From the NCBI GenBank assembly GCA_008690995.1, contig VRMN01000002.1, positions 1,240,001 through 1,304,000 of the forward strand: a stretch of 64,000 nucleotides of DNA. Reading direction: 5' to 3'. Under the pieces are notes generated by a model, which was given only the letters and a program-made list of their open reading frames with translations, did not search any database and had not been told where the DNA came from. This DNA comes from Porphyridium purpureum (Eukaryota > Rhodophyta > Bangiophyceae > Porphyridiales > Porphyridiaceae). Made by a program: the position numbers and the translations under genes. Below are positions 9,809 to 18,200 of this stretch, in pieces (positions within the stretch are counted from its first letter, which is position 1; every line of letters starts with the position of its first letter).

Positions 9809-10390
9809 CTAGTTTGTGGTGAAATTATTCACGTACTTTTCGGTGCGTTTGACGTGCTCTTCCCATGCGCTGTAGCTCGAGCGGGGTGGTGCGTGGCCCA
9901 GAAGCTTCGTCATGTTGGACTTGATCGCGGTGGAGCTGATCGCATACAAGAAACCGAACCCGACTTCCTGCAGATCGTTCGAATTGAGGCCACGACTCAC
10001 GAATCCTTTGAAGAAGCTCACCGGCTCGAATGGCACGCGCGCTAACGCGGTTTTCCCAAACACAAAGTTGTTCAGGTAGTAGTACGCTGCAGCGTAGCAG
10101 AGCGACACGAAAATGGTGACGCGCAGCTTCAGCTTGTTTACGGCTTCGTTTGCTGACTTGAGGTCCTCCTCCATGCGCGCGATCTTCTTTTCATGCACCT
10201 TGCGCCGATCAATGCTCACGATGAGCTCCTTTTCCTTGGCCACTTTCTCGTTGAGCTCGACGATACGCGCCGACGCGCGCTTGAAATCATCCGTTCGGTA
10301 AACCGCCAGCCAACTGACGCCTTCAACGACCAAGGTCATGCAAAGGACGGTCATCACTACAATAATGCTCGTTATGTGCGACTGCTCCAT
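9809..10390 (-). CDS. TMCO1: TMCO1 homologue (ER calcium-load-activated channel / translocon factor)
   Basis: TMCO1 is an ER membrane protein of the EMC3/YidC (Oxa1) superfamily. It is described as a calcium-load-activated channel and as part of the multipass translocon. The 193-aa product has the family plan. TM1 is followed by GVSWLAVYRTDDFKR (human EGITWVLVYRTDKYKR). A Lys/Glu-rich coiled coil spans about residues 40-85. TM2 is followed by ARVPFEPVSFFKGFVSRGL (human AKLPFTPLSYIQGLSHRNL), then TM3 and SNMTKLLGHAPPRS. The start at 10390 is the conserved one; the frame extends upstream only into non-homologous sequence. Intronless. Confidence 0.93.
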   Translation of the reverse strand: MEQSHITSIIVVMTVLCMTLVVEGVSWLAVYRTDDFKRASARIVELNEKVAKEKELIVSIDRRKVHEKKIARMEEDLKSANEAVNKLKLRVTIFVSLCYAAAYYYLNNFVFGKTALARVPFEPVSFFKGFVSRGLNSNDLQEVGFGFLYAISSTAIKSNMTKLLGHAPPRSSYSAWEEHVKRTEKYVNNFTTN

Positions 10391-10818
10391 GTTAAGCGAC
10401 TTCCGCTCTCGACGCGCAACCCGCACCCTAAAAGACACAGAACGCGCCAAGGCCTCTCCGTTGCGATCACTTTCACTCTCTTCTCTCCGCAACAGTCTTT
10501 AATTTGATCTCTATACCGGCATCTCTTCACGCGGCGCGACGGAGACCGACGGGCAGCGTTCATGGACGCTCACCTTTGGCTTCCCTAACGAACGTGGTCG
10601 CTCCGTGTGGCGCCTTTGTCCAACGCACTGTCTCCGGGCAAACGGCCTTAAGAAGTAGGAACACGAGACAATGGGTGAACAAAAGATTCGTGAAATCACG
10701 GACGAAAGTCCGAACTGACTGCCTGTTTCCTGGGCCCACATCTGCGGTGCACAAGGCAATTAGTCACAGCTGCGGTATTGTTGCTCCCCGACAACCTGAC
10801 CCTGAATTCTTCGCTCGA
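10391..10818. other. Intergenic, TMCO1 upstream region
   Basis: There is a GA-rich tract on the TMCO1 coding strand about 80-110 nt upstream of its ATG (+ strand CT-rich at about 10469-10500). Nothing else is recognisable. Confidence 0.4.
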
Positions 10819-11091
10819 TTATTTTTGCTCTGGCGAACCTCCAGACGCGAGAGCAGCAACTGCCGGAGAAGGCTCTCCCGCCGGCGCTGTCCCAGGAGCC
10901 TGCAAGCTGTAGTCTTTCGTCGAATCGAGCTGAGCCATGAGTTCCTCGTCCTTTTCGGTCTTCCACGCCCTGTTCCCACCGAGCATCAACATGTACGACA
11001 CGCCCACGATTGCAGCAGTGCCAAAAAAGACGACCGGCCTCTCGGGCATCTGCTCTAAACGCCTGACGGCACGCACCAGCGCTGAAGACAT
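10819..11091 (-). CDS. Small single-TM protein, 90 aa, unknown
   Basis: The frame begins with ATG at 11091. The N-terminus is basic and amphipathic (MSSALVRAVRRLEQMPERP). One hydrophobic segment follows (VVFFGTAAIVGVSYMLMLGG, residues about 20-39), then a charged stretch (NRAWKTEKDEEL) and an Ala/Pro/Gly-rich tail. The layout suits a small inner-membrane subunit of a mitochondrial complex, but I do not recognise the family. It starts 134 nt from the divergent MFS gene, so the two probably share a promoter region. Codon use looks like the neighbours. Confidence 0.55.
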   Translation of the reverse strand: MSSALVRAVRRLEQMPERPVVFFGTAAIVGVSYMLMLGGNRAWKTEKDEELMAQLDSTKDYSLQAPGTAPAGEPSPAVAALASGGSPEQK

Positions 11092-11225
11092 GACTCAACC
11101 ATACAATCACACAAACACGACAATCTCATGGGACCACAAGCTTCTTCTTGTGCCCTTCTTCCACACCTCCCATCTTGTGGTGAACCAGATTGCGGCGCTT
11201 GAGGAAAGTCGAGTCGATATGTGTA

Positions 11226-12725
11226 ATGGAGACACGGATAGACGACGTTGTGGGCGATACCGCCCTGCAGTCCATTGGTATCGAAGAGCTCGAGCCGCAA
11301 AAGCATGTACAGGAACAACATGAGGACGTTCCGCCTGAGCGCGCGTTGCCGTGGCGAGTGGCGACCTCCATCACGGTGTTACAGTTAGGGGAGGCATGGA
11401 ATATACTGCTTCCGTTCCCGTTTCTGGTGTTTATGGTCTCTGACTCGCTCCACATAAACGACCCCAAGATGGTCGGATTGTACGCCGGCATTATCGGAAG
11501 TTTGTGGAGCCTAGCACAATGCCTAACCGCGGTCTTCTACGGCTGGGCCAGCGACAAGTATGGCCGTCGCTCGCCGCTCCTAGTGGGGACACTGGGCTCG
11601 GCTTTTGCTGCAATTGGGTTTGGGACTTCAACCAGCGTGCGTCAGGCTTGCGTTTCGCGTTTCCTCGGAGGCTTGCTCAGTGGTAACATTGCCATTTTGA
11701 AAACAGTCCTCGGCGATCTGAATTGTGGTGCGCGGGGCTTCTCGCTCATGTCTCTGGCATGGGGCCTTGGTTCCATTCTCGCTCCGTCAATTGGAGGTAT
11801 ACTGTCCCGGCCTTCAGACTACTTGATTTTGAGTCAGAACATCCCGGGGCTGTTTGGTGAAAATGCGCTCTTCTCCAAGTTTCCGTACTTGCTGCCATGC
11901 CTGTCGCAGTTCGCGATTGGTCTGGTCGGTTTTACGACCGCATTCTTCTGTTTGCCCGAAACGCGCTGGCTGGATTCAGAGGACAGGGCGGACGGCTTTG
12001 TTCGTGTTGCTAGGGAGGAAGATGTCGATGAAAGACAGAGTGCCTGGCTTTCGGACGTATCCAGCGAAGACGATGATGACCAGGAAGCTTCAAACTTGGA
12101 ACCCACGTCGTCTGTGTTTGAAAAGGACGCAGTGATGCGAACAACCAGCAACTATGGTCTCATTGCGTTGGCGTGGGTGATCCAGGACGAAACTTATCCA
12201 TTGTTCGCGGCTTCACCCGCGGCTGCCGGAGGGCTGGGCTTTACTGCTCCTATTATTGGTGCAACGTTGGCGTTCTCCGGGACTGTGCTGATTGTCTACC
12301 AGATGCTGATTTACCCATTGCTAACAGAACGGTACGGTCTCAAGCGACTCTTTCGGTGGGGGGCCTTTTCAGGCGCGGTGACTTTTGCGCTATTTCCATT
12401 TTGTGCTCACGCCTTTTCCCTCTTAGGCCCCGTTTGCGGATGGGTCTCCATTGGCTCGCTCCTGTTCGCGCGCACGCTGACTGCGTGCACATGTTTTACG
12501 TCGATCATGATCTTACAGAACCAGGCCGCCGGATCTGGCGCGGAACGAGGCACGGTTAATGGCGTTGGTCAGATGTTTGCGACGGCGGCGCGCTCTCTTG
12601 GGCCCTTTCTCGGAGGCGCGATGTGGAGCTTTGCTCTGCACCATGAACATATTCCAGGCCATCAGTGGCTTCCATTCCTCACGTCTGCGGTTGTTGTGAT
12701 CGTCGCCGGGATGAGGTGCCACTGA
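11226..12725 (+). CDS. MFS transporter, ZIF1-like / drug:H+ antiporter type
   Basis: The 499-aa product of the major facilitator superfamily has an acidic cytosolic N-terminus of about 50 residues and about 12 TM segments. The MFS motif A is in the loop after TM2 (FYGWASDKYGRRSPLLVG, residues about 105-122). A long acidic central loop (about 260-305) contains SSEDDDDQEA. A second transporter half follows. The motif and TM1 style (LQLGEAWNILLPFPFL) resemble ZIF1/ZIFL and tetracycline-resistance-like carriers, which move zinc ligands or organic anions across vacuolar or plasma membrane. The true substrate is unknown. ATG at 11226 is used; the frame is open a little further upstream but without an ATG. 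Confidence 0.85.
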   Translation: METRIDDVVGDTALQSIGIEELEPQKHVQEQHEDVPPERALPWRVATSITVLQLGEAWNILLPFPFLVFMVSDSLHINDPKMVGLYAGIIGSLWSLAQCLTAVFYGWASDKYGRRSPLLVGTLGSAFAAIGFGTSTSVRQACVSRFLGGLLSGNIAILKTVLGDLNCGARGFSLMSLAWGLGSILAPSIGGILSRPSDYLILSQNIPGLFGENALFSKFPYLLPCLSQFAIGLVGFTTAFFCLPETRWLDSEDRADGFVRVAREEDVDERQSAWLSDVSSEDDDDQEASNLEPTSSVFEKDAVMRTTSNYGLIALAWVIQDETYPLFAASPAAAGGLGFTAPIIGATLAFSGTVLIVYQMLIYPLLTERYGLKRLFRWGAFSGAVTFALFPFCAHAFSLLGPVCGWVSIGSLLFARTLTACTCFTSIMILQNQAAGSGAERGTVNGVGQMFATAARSLGPFLGGAMWSFALHHEHIPGHQWLPFLTSAVVVIVAGMRCH

Positions 12726-13277
12726 AGCGCAGGCGCTGCAAGTGTCGATCGCTTTCGATGTAAATCGCACTGATTCAAGTTGGAGACAGGGTGCGTAGCC
12801 CAGCCTTTGAGCAGATTTGCAAGCTAAATCTAGTTGCAGTTAGTTTTCCCAGAACGCATATTTTTGAACGACGGTCCTGAGCGTGAGCCCGCGTCGAATG
12901 GCTCAAGACGGTGTGCGACCCTCGCATCACGTGTAGGAGCGAGTGTGGGGATTCGGTGCGAGGACCCGGTCCCGCATGGTGTCTTGATTAATGGTATTCA
13001 AAACAGGAAAAAGAAAAGTACCCAAGGCAGCGGCTGTGAGGTGCTAGATGAAAAGGTAAAGCATTTGAGCCGAAAGTGCGAGCGGAGACTTCGGAGCGTG
13101 ATTCCCTGCAGCAAGAGGGTCGTGAGGGGCGGATCGAGTCTGAAAGTTGGCGCTGGTAGCGATGCAGATGTGGCCACGTCCTCGATTGCAGCACTTCACT
13201 TCTTCGTAATGTTTCACTGTAGATTTGCAGCGCGTGGAGGGTACGGTGGTGAGCCCGCGTCCCCCATATGCCGTGCG
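12726..13277. other. Intergenic; possible aminoacylase leader region
   Basis: The aminoacylase frame is open through this stretch, but the translation is low in quality and without homology. I treat it as 5' UTR and promoter. In-frame ATGs exist, including one at 13209 that would give a 23-residue N-terminal extension. Confidence 0.4.
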
Positions 13278-14654
13278 ATGATCGCCTTCATTGTGGCAGT
13301 GATGATCGCCGCAATCCACACACGGACAGCGTGTGCGTTGACGGTGGCAACGGCGACAGCAACAGTTGCAGAGTTCGATGCAGATGCGCAGCAAGTCGCC
13401 ATCGCAAATCTTCAGCGGTATTTGCAGCTTGACACTGCACAGCCTTCACCAGCATATGCGTCCGCGCTGACATTGCTGACTCAGCTTTGCTTCGGAGTGC
13501 CCAACATGAAGACCCAGGTCAGCTCATTTGTGCGCGGGAAGCCCGTGCTTGTGTGCTCAATTGCTGGTGACGATCCGGACGCGCCGTCGGTGATGTTAAA
13601 TAGCCACACCGATGTCGTGGCTGCGGGGAACTTGAGCAGCTGGGACTTTGGCCCTTTTGACGCTGAACGCGTGCCGTCGAGCAGGTTGGCTGATGCGCTG
13701 ACAGGTGACGATCACATTGTTGCACGTGGCGCACAGGATATGAAGTCCGTAGGGATTCAGTATCTGGAGGCGCTAAAGCTACTGTACAGGCAGCATCCGA
13801 AGCGCACTTTTCGGCGGACGATTCACGTGGTCTTCGTCCCAGATGAAGAGATCGGAGGCGCAGACGGAATGGGGAATTTTGTCGAGAGCGAGTGGTTTCA
13901 GCGTATGAACGTTGGTGTTTCATGCGACGAAGGCATTGCTTCACCAACGGACGAGTTTGAATTATTTTTGGCGGAGAGACGACCGTTCTGGACACGCATT
14001 TCCGTACAGGATGTTCCAGGACATGGCGCCATGGTACCGAAGTCGACCGCTACACTCACGCTTACTCAGATCCTCGCAAATGTTGCCACGTATAGAAAAC
14101 GCATCGCCGCCGAGATTGCAAGTGGCGAAAAGGATCTCGGCGAAATAGTGTCTGTGAACATTAACCATGTATCTGCAGGCCAAGCTCACGCGATTAATGT
14201 GATTCCGGAGCACGCCGTTGCCCTTTTGGATATTCGAGTGCCGCCCTTCGTAAGCGCGCAACAAGTGGAGGAGCTCATTGCGTCATGGATGCCGTGTGCA
14301 GGATGCGGCATCGATGTATCATTTCTTTATCGTGTCGAAAACGGGGAGCAGACAAGTTTGGATGAGGACGAAAATCCGTGGGCTGCCGTATTTAAGGAAG
14401 CAACCTCAGACCTGAAGCTGCGCCGGCCTTCCGTCTTTTTTGGCGCAACCGACGGGCGATATTTACGCGCAAAGAAAATCCCGGTGTTTGGCTTCAGTCC
14501 TATGAGGAACACGCCCGTTTTGCTACACAAGTTCAACGAGCACTTGAGTACCCATGTCTTCCTGGAAGGAATCACAGTCTACAGTCGGATTATTGCAACG
14601 CTGGCCAATGCACCGGTTCTCCTGCATGAGACCGTGGAAAAGTTGGAACTGTGA
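13278..14654 (+). CDS. ACY1: Aminoacylase-1-like M20 metallopeptidase with signal peptide
   Basis: Aminoacylase-1 hydrolyses N-acyl-L-amino acids with two zinc ions. The 458-aa product shows the M20 landmarks in order: NSHTDVVA with a zinc His near residue 110, ARGAQDMKSVGIQYLEAL with the bridging Asp near 154, PDEEIGG with the general-base Glu near 188, and DEGIASPTDEFELF. The dimerisation domain (PGHGAMVPKSTAT), ATDGRYLRA and FSPMRNTPVLLHKFNEHL follow. The match to animal ACY1 is close throughout. Unusually for this cytosolic enzyme, it starts with a hydrophobic leader (MIAFIVAVMIAAIHTRTACA), so I infer entry into the secretory pathway. ATG at 13278 is chosen; 13209 is an alternative. Confidence 0.9.
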   Translation: MIAFIVAVMIAAIHTRTACALTVATATATVAEFDADAQQVAIANLQRYLQLDTAQPSPAYASALTLLTQLCFGVPNMKTQVSSFVRGKPVLVCSIAGDDPDAPSVMLNSHTDVVAAGNLSSWDFGPFDAERVPSSRLADALTGDDHIVARGAQDMKSVGIQYLEALKLLYRQHPKRTFRRTIHVVFVPDEEIGGADGMGNFVESEWFQRMNVGVSCDEGIASPTDEFELFLAERRPFWTRISVQDVPGHGAMVPKSTATLTLTQILANVATYRKRIAAEIASGEKDLGEIVSVNINHVSAGQAHAINVIPEHAVALLDIRVPPFVSAQQVEELIASWMPCAGCGIDVSFLYRVENGEQTSLDEDENPWAAVFKEATSDLKLRRPSVFFGATDGRYLRAKKIPVFGFSPMRNTPVLLHKFNEHLSTHVFLEGITVYSRIIATLANAPVLLHETVEKLEL

Positions 14655-15019
14655 AATACAGTGAAACTCTTGCTGGCCCGCCGTCCGACAGGCCAAGCGA
14701 GGGCATGAGTGACACCCTTTTGAACGACACTTCGAACCGGAACACGCGAGACGCACGGCTGACCAGCCTCACGGCGATGGATCTGAACGCGTCCGCCGAG
14801 CGGAACAAAAAGGGGAAGTGCATTACTTTTACTGGAACGTGAAAGAATAGAAAGATTGTAGACGAAAAATGAAATCTGTTCTCTTTCCGTAACTAAAAGT
14901 GCAGCCTGGCTGGACGCCCAGTTCGGTCGAGCTCGTGTCGAAAACAACACTGAACGGACGCGGAACGCGGCCCAGGCTGCTTCATCGCTGAGCCCCGTTT
15001 CATGCGGGACAGGCGAGGT
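14655..15019. other. Convergent 3' intergenic region
   Basis: This lies between the aminoacylase and MARVEL-like stop codons. Nothing beyond probable 3' UTR sequence is seen. Confidence 0.45.
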
Positions 15020-15478
15020 TTAGATGTCCATTGAAGACGGTGGCGGCATATCGTCCATCGAATCACTCTTGTTTCTCGTCAAGAATGCGAGCGCGGCGGA
15101 GCAAATCGTGAAGATGACGAGCATCCACGAAAACGCCACGATTGTGTTCACGTCGGTGGTCGAAAAATCCTTCTCCGCACTCACCACGATTGCTAGAATG
15201 AGCCACCAGAGGAGCAGGAAAAGGTTTACGAAGAATTCGATGGACGCGCTGATGACGGCTTTACCCATCATGCCCAAAATCGAATGGCCGATGAAGAGCA
15301 CCGAAATGAGGAGCCATCCAATGACGCCCGCGGCTATTATATACTGGCACACGGACACCGACCCGAACGCGCACAGCCCGTTGAAGTACAGCTTGTCGGC
15401 CGTGAGCGCAAAGACCACGAGCGCCCATATCCACTCGAGGAAGTAGAACCCAATCTTGGCAAACTCAAACAACCCCAT
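15020..15478 (-). CDS. Four-TM MARVEL-like membrane protein
   Basis: The 152-aa protein has four hydrophobic segments. They are FYFLEWIWALVVFALTAD (about 11-28), IIAAGVIGWLLISVLFIG (about 46-63), IEFFVNLFLLLWWLILAIVV (about 80-99) and TIVAFSWMLVIFTICSAALA (about 110-129). The tail is cytosolic (PPPSSMD). A charged residue in TM1, the short loops and the overall size fit the MARVEL/synaptogyrin-like class that acts in membrane apposition and vesicle traffic. The assignment is by architecture, not by a decisive motif. Decayed copies of the same gene lie directly upstream on the same strand. Confidence 0.7.
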   Translation of the reverse strand: MGLFEFAKIGFYFLEWIWALVVFALTADKLYFNGLCAFGSVSVCQYIIAAGVIGWLLISVLFIGHSILGMMGKAVISASIEFFVNLFLLLWWLILAIVVSAEKDFSTTDVNTIVAFSWMLVIFTICSAALAFLTRNKSDSMDDMPPPSSMDI

Positions 15479-15585
15479 CTTTCCCCGCTCTCGAACAACG
15501 CGCGCGCTTTCCTACACCCTTTGTCTCACTCACCACCACCACACCTTGTACTGCACCGTATCACTCTGGCGCTCTCTACCACCCT

Positions 15586-15613
15586 TCCCTTCTCTCTCTC
15601 TCTCTCTCTGTGT
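15586..15613. repeat. CT/GA dinucleotide tract upstream of the MARVEL-like gene
   Basis: A (CT)n run on the + strand, read as GAGA on the coding strand, lies about 110-135 nt before the MARVEL-like ATG at 15478. Similar tracts occur at comparable distance before the APX, NTF2 and TMCO1 starts. Confidence 0.6.
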
Positions 15614-15742
15614 CTCAATCATCCATCCAACCAGCCAACCGTCCACCCTCTTCAAACCAGCCCGCACGAAAAATCCTCTTCGCTTTTGGCGGCGCCAGGT
15701 TTTCTCCATTCACCGGGCGCGCGCCGCTTTGTAAATTTCCGG

Positions 15743-15792
15743 AGTAGTGTACAGTGCGCACGTAAGCAGAAGTCACGCACTGTACACTACTG
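15743..15792. promoter_or_regulatory. Perfect 15-bp inverted repeat with GTAC cores
   Basis: AGTAGTGTACAGTGC at 15743-15757 is the exact reverse complement of GCACTGTACACTACT at 15778-15792, with a 20-nt spacer. It lies 265 nt upstream of the MARVEL-like ATG and contains the GTACAGTG core seen elsewhere in the window. A regulatory role is inferred. Confidence 0.55.
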
Positions 15793-15949
15793 CGGTTTCG
15801 GCAGGTCGCTGCCGGAAGTGCCGCGTGCGCCAGCCAGCGGCGCGCGCGCAGGTGTCGAGCTCGGAGCGTCGAGAATGCGCTCAGCGGGATGGGTTGGCTG
15901 GTTTGTGGAGAGGTTTGTGGGTGCGTGAGGTGGAGTTCACGGTCGTTGA

Positions 15950-16345
15950 TCAAGAATTGGAAACACAAATGGCGAGTCGAGGGTGGATTTTGAAGAGCTT
16001 CAATGAAAATGGAAGCTTCGTCTCTGCTTCGACTCGCATCGCTTGGTGCTCGGTCGACGTCACAAGCGCAAGAATGGGCCACCGCGCCAGCGGCAAGAGG
16101 TTAATGTCGAGCTCGATCGCTGTGCTGATAGAAGCTCTGTCAAGCAAGCCAAGACTGGACGTTCTGATGAAAAGAACGAACAGAAGCATTCCAACCAATC
16201 ACGCATGCCGCTGCGGTTTGGAGCAGGCAGCAGATGTGGACATGCTCCACATCAGCTGTGAGAGCAAATACCGTCAGCGTGCAGAATCCATTCGAACAAG
16301 GAAAAGCCGAATGTCGTGACATCGATCAGCTCGAAACGAGAGAAG
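15950..16345 (-). pseudogene. Decayed copy of the MARVEL-like gene
   Basis: Three pieces on the minus strand match the intact gene at 15020-15478 in order but in different frames. FSLFEWILHA at about 16262-16325 matches FYFLEWIWAL. VFALTADVEH at about 16237-16276 matches VFALTADKLY, with ACVIGWN nearby (GVIGWLL). SISTAIELDINLLPLARWPI at about 16055-16130 matches SASIEFFVNLFLLLWWLIL, and ILALVTSTEHQ matches ILAIVVSAEKD. Frames change between the pieces, so it cannot make the protein as it stands. Confidence 0.7.
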
Positions 16346-17313
16346 GCGCGGCTCGAAAACCACCACTGTTGCACAAAACAGTCACGCCTGTGATTTTCGC
16401 TCTTGGATCGACGGTAGAGCTGCTCGTGATCGCCTTGTTGTCGCTGTTTGTCGTTTGCTCCGGTCCTTTTCTCGCCACGTGCACCGAACAGCGGCGCTCC
16501 CGTGCAACGCGCCATCGAATGTAAGCCAGTTTCCACTGTACTTTAATCCGTTCACGTCCACTGTACTTCGATGTAAGCAAACAGCCACCGAACAAGGCAC
16601 CGCACGTGCGACAACCGAAGCCCAAGTCTGCGAGGAGACGCATGCCTGGTGAGGAAGCCGCACGTCGAACAGACAGAGCATGGACCAGACTTCATGCAAC
16701 CCCGTTCTTAGCACCAAGACTATCCTGCGACATCTCACAGATTTCGTCCCCGACGCTCGCTCGCTCCTTTGTCGAGCACTGCCCCCGAAATCTGACTCTT
16801 AACATCTCGCGACAGCGATGGAAGCGCTTCGCCACTAAAAGTGCTGCTCTCCTGCGCATTTCTTCGACACATAATTAGAACTGTTTGGGAGTGGATGGTA
16901 GTGATCAGCAGCCTGGCGCTGATTCCGAAGAATAATGCGCATTGCAGCAACGGCGAGCATTCCATGACCATGAGCCACAGCACGAGCAAGCAAACACGCA
17001 AAGCACGCGCTATCCGGACACCGGATGGAACAACAAATATCCCTGTCAGATTGATATTTAAAAATCATTCACAAGCTCCCACGTACGAATAAACCGCCCT
17101 TGCAACAATAGCCAGTGATCACACACACAAACTACAGGCCAAACTTTCATAGCGCCTTTTTGAGGCAGAGACCGTCGTGCCTTCCGCGGACTAGGATGAA
17201 CCGTGGGCGTCATTTTCGGCTTTGATAAGATAGGGAAGCGCAAATAACAGATCAGAGCACGCCATAAATGCTCACGATACCCCAAAGACCACCCGGTGGA
17301 TATAACCTTCATT
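16346..17313. other. Degenerate spacer between MARVEL-like fossils
   Basis: No intact gene. CCACTGTACTT occurs twice as a direct repeat at about 16535 and 16558, upstream of the decayed copy, like the motif before active genes. A hydrophobic minus-strand stretch at about 16900-17000 (VLWLMVMECSPLLQCALFFG) weakly resembles the fourth TM of the MARVEL-like protein and may be a further remnant. Confidence 0.4.
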
Positions 17314-17580
17314 TCATGTGGCAACAAATATCGCCAGTAACTTAGAGGCAAGCGCGACCCACCGCAACAGCAAAAGCACATCAGCAGTTAATTCCATACC
17401 GGCAGATATGAACGTTTTGCCCCAAACGCAACTAATGCAGCATTCAAAACGACAGAGCGAAAGCTCGAACCACCCGACAATGCTCGCCTTTATCACATAC
17501 TGGCACACTCACGTCGAGGCAAAGTTGCACATCTGGACCGCATCGCGTTCAGACAGCTTCGTCAGCTACTAAATGACAGA
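17314..17580 (-). pseudogene. Second decayed copy of the MARVEL-like gene (TM2-TM3 part)
   Basis: The minus strand encodes CQYVIKASIVGWFELSLC then GKTFISAGMELTADVLLLLR. These match CQYIIAAGVIGWLLISVL and GKAVISASIEFFVNLFLLLW of the intact gene in a single frame. The N-terminal part and the last TM are missing or scrambled. Together with the 15950-16345 copy it shows a small tandem array, of which only the 15.0-15.5 kb member survives. Confidence 0.65.
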
Positions 17581-18200
17581 ACAAGAATTACAATCGCCAG
17601 TCCCCATTCCGGTCCGCACAGACAACTCCAAGCGGCAGACGAGCCCATCCTTCGTCGGTTACTTCACTTTTCGCTGCCGTAAGTTTCGACGGCGTGCGTT
17701 GCGTGCATTTCCATGCTCTCTTCATTTGCTCCTGCTCATCCAGCCTGTCGTTAACAACAAGGGAACTGATGCCGGCCGTCACCTCGCGCGCACACTGTGT
17801 CTCTTCCTTCCTCTTCCTTTTGCTATGCCTTCGAGCGCAGACTCGTTCTCAGCCGCGTGAATCTTCAGCACCGTTCAGTATGCCAACCGGATTACTTGTA
17901 GCCCTGGGCACAGCCAGTCTTCGCACATCTTTTGTAAACGACCCGGGAAGACCTCGGCATCACCGCAGTGAGAGCATCTGAGACAATAGCCCCTTGTACC
18001 GCGGCAGTCGAAACACGCACGTGTGCACGTCGATCCCGCGCAAAAGGAAATCCGCATCGTCCAAATGATGCATGTGCTTTGCTTGCTCGCCGCTAAAAGT
18101 CGACCGCGCATGAACGCGTGCACGCGCCACACCCGCTGCTCAGAAGAACGCCAATTTTGCCTGCAACATCTGAAAGCCGTCAACTACAACTGACTTTACC
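17581..18200. other. Intergenic
   Basis: This lies between the last MARVEL-like fossil and the end of the DEAD-box helicase gene. Only short frames without recognisable content are present. Confidence 0.4.
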
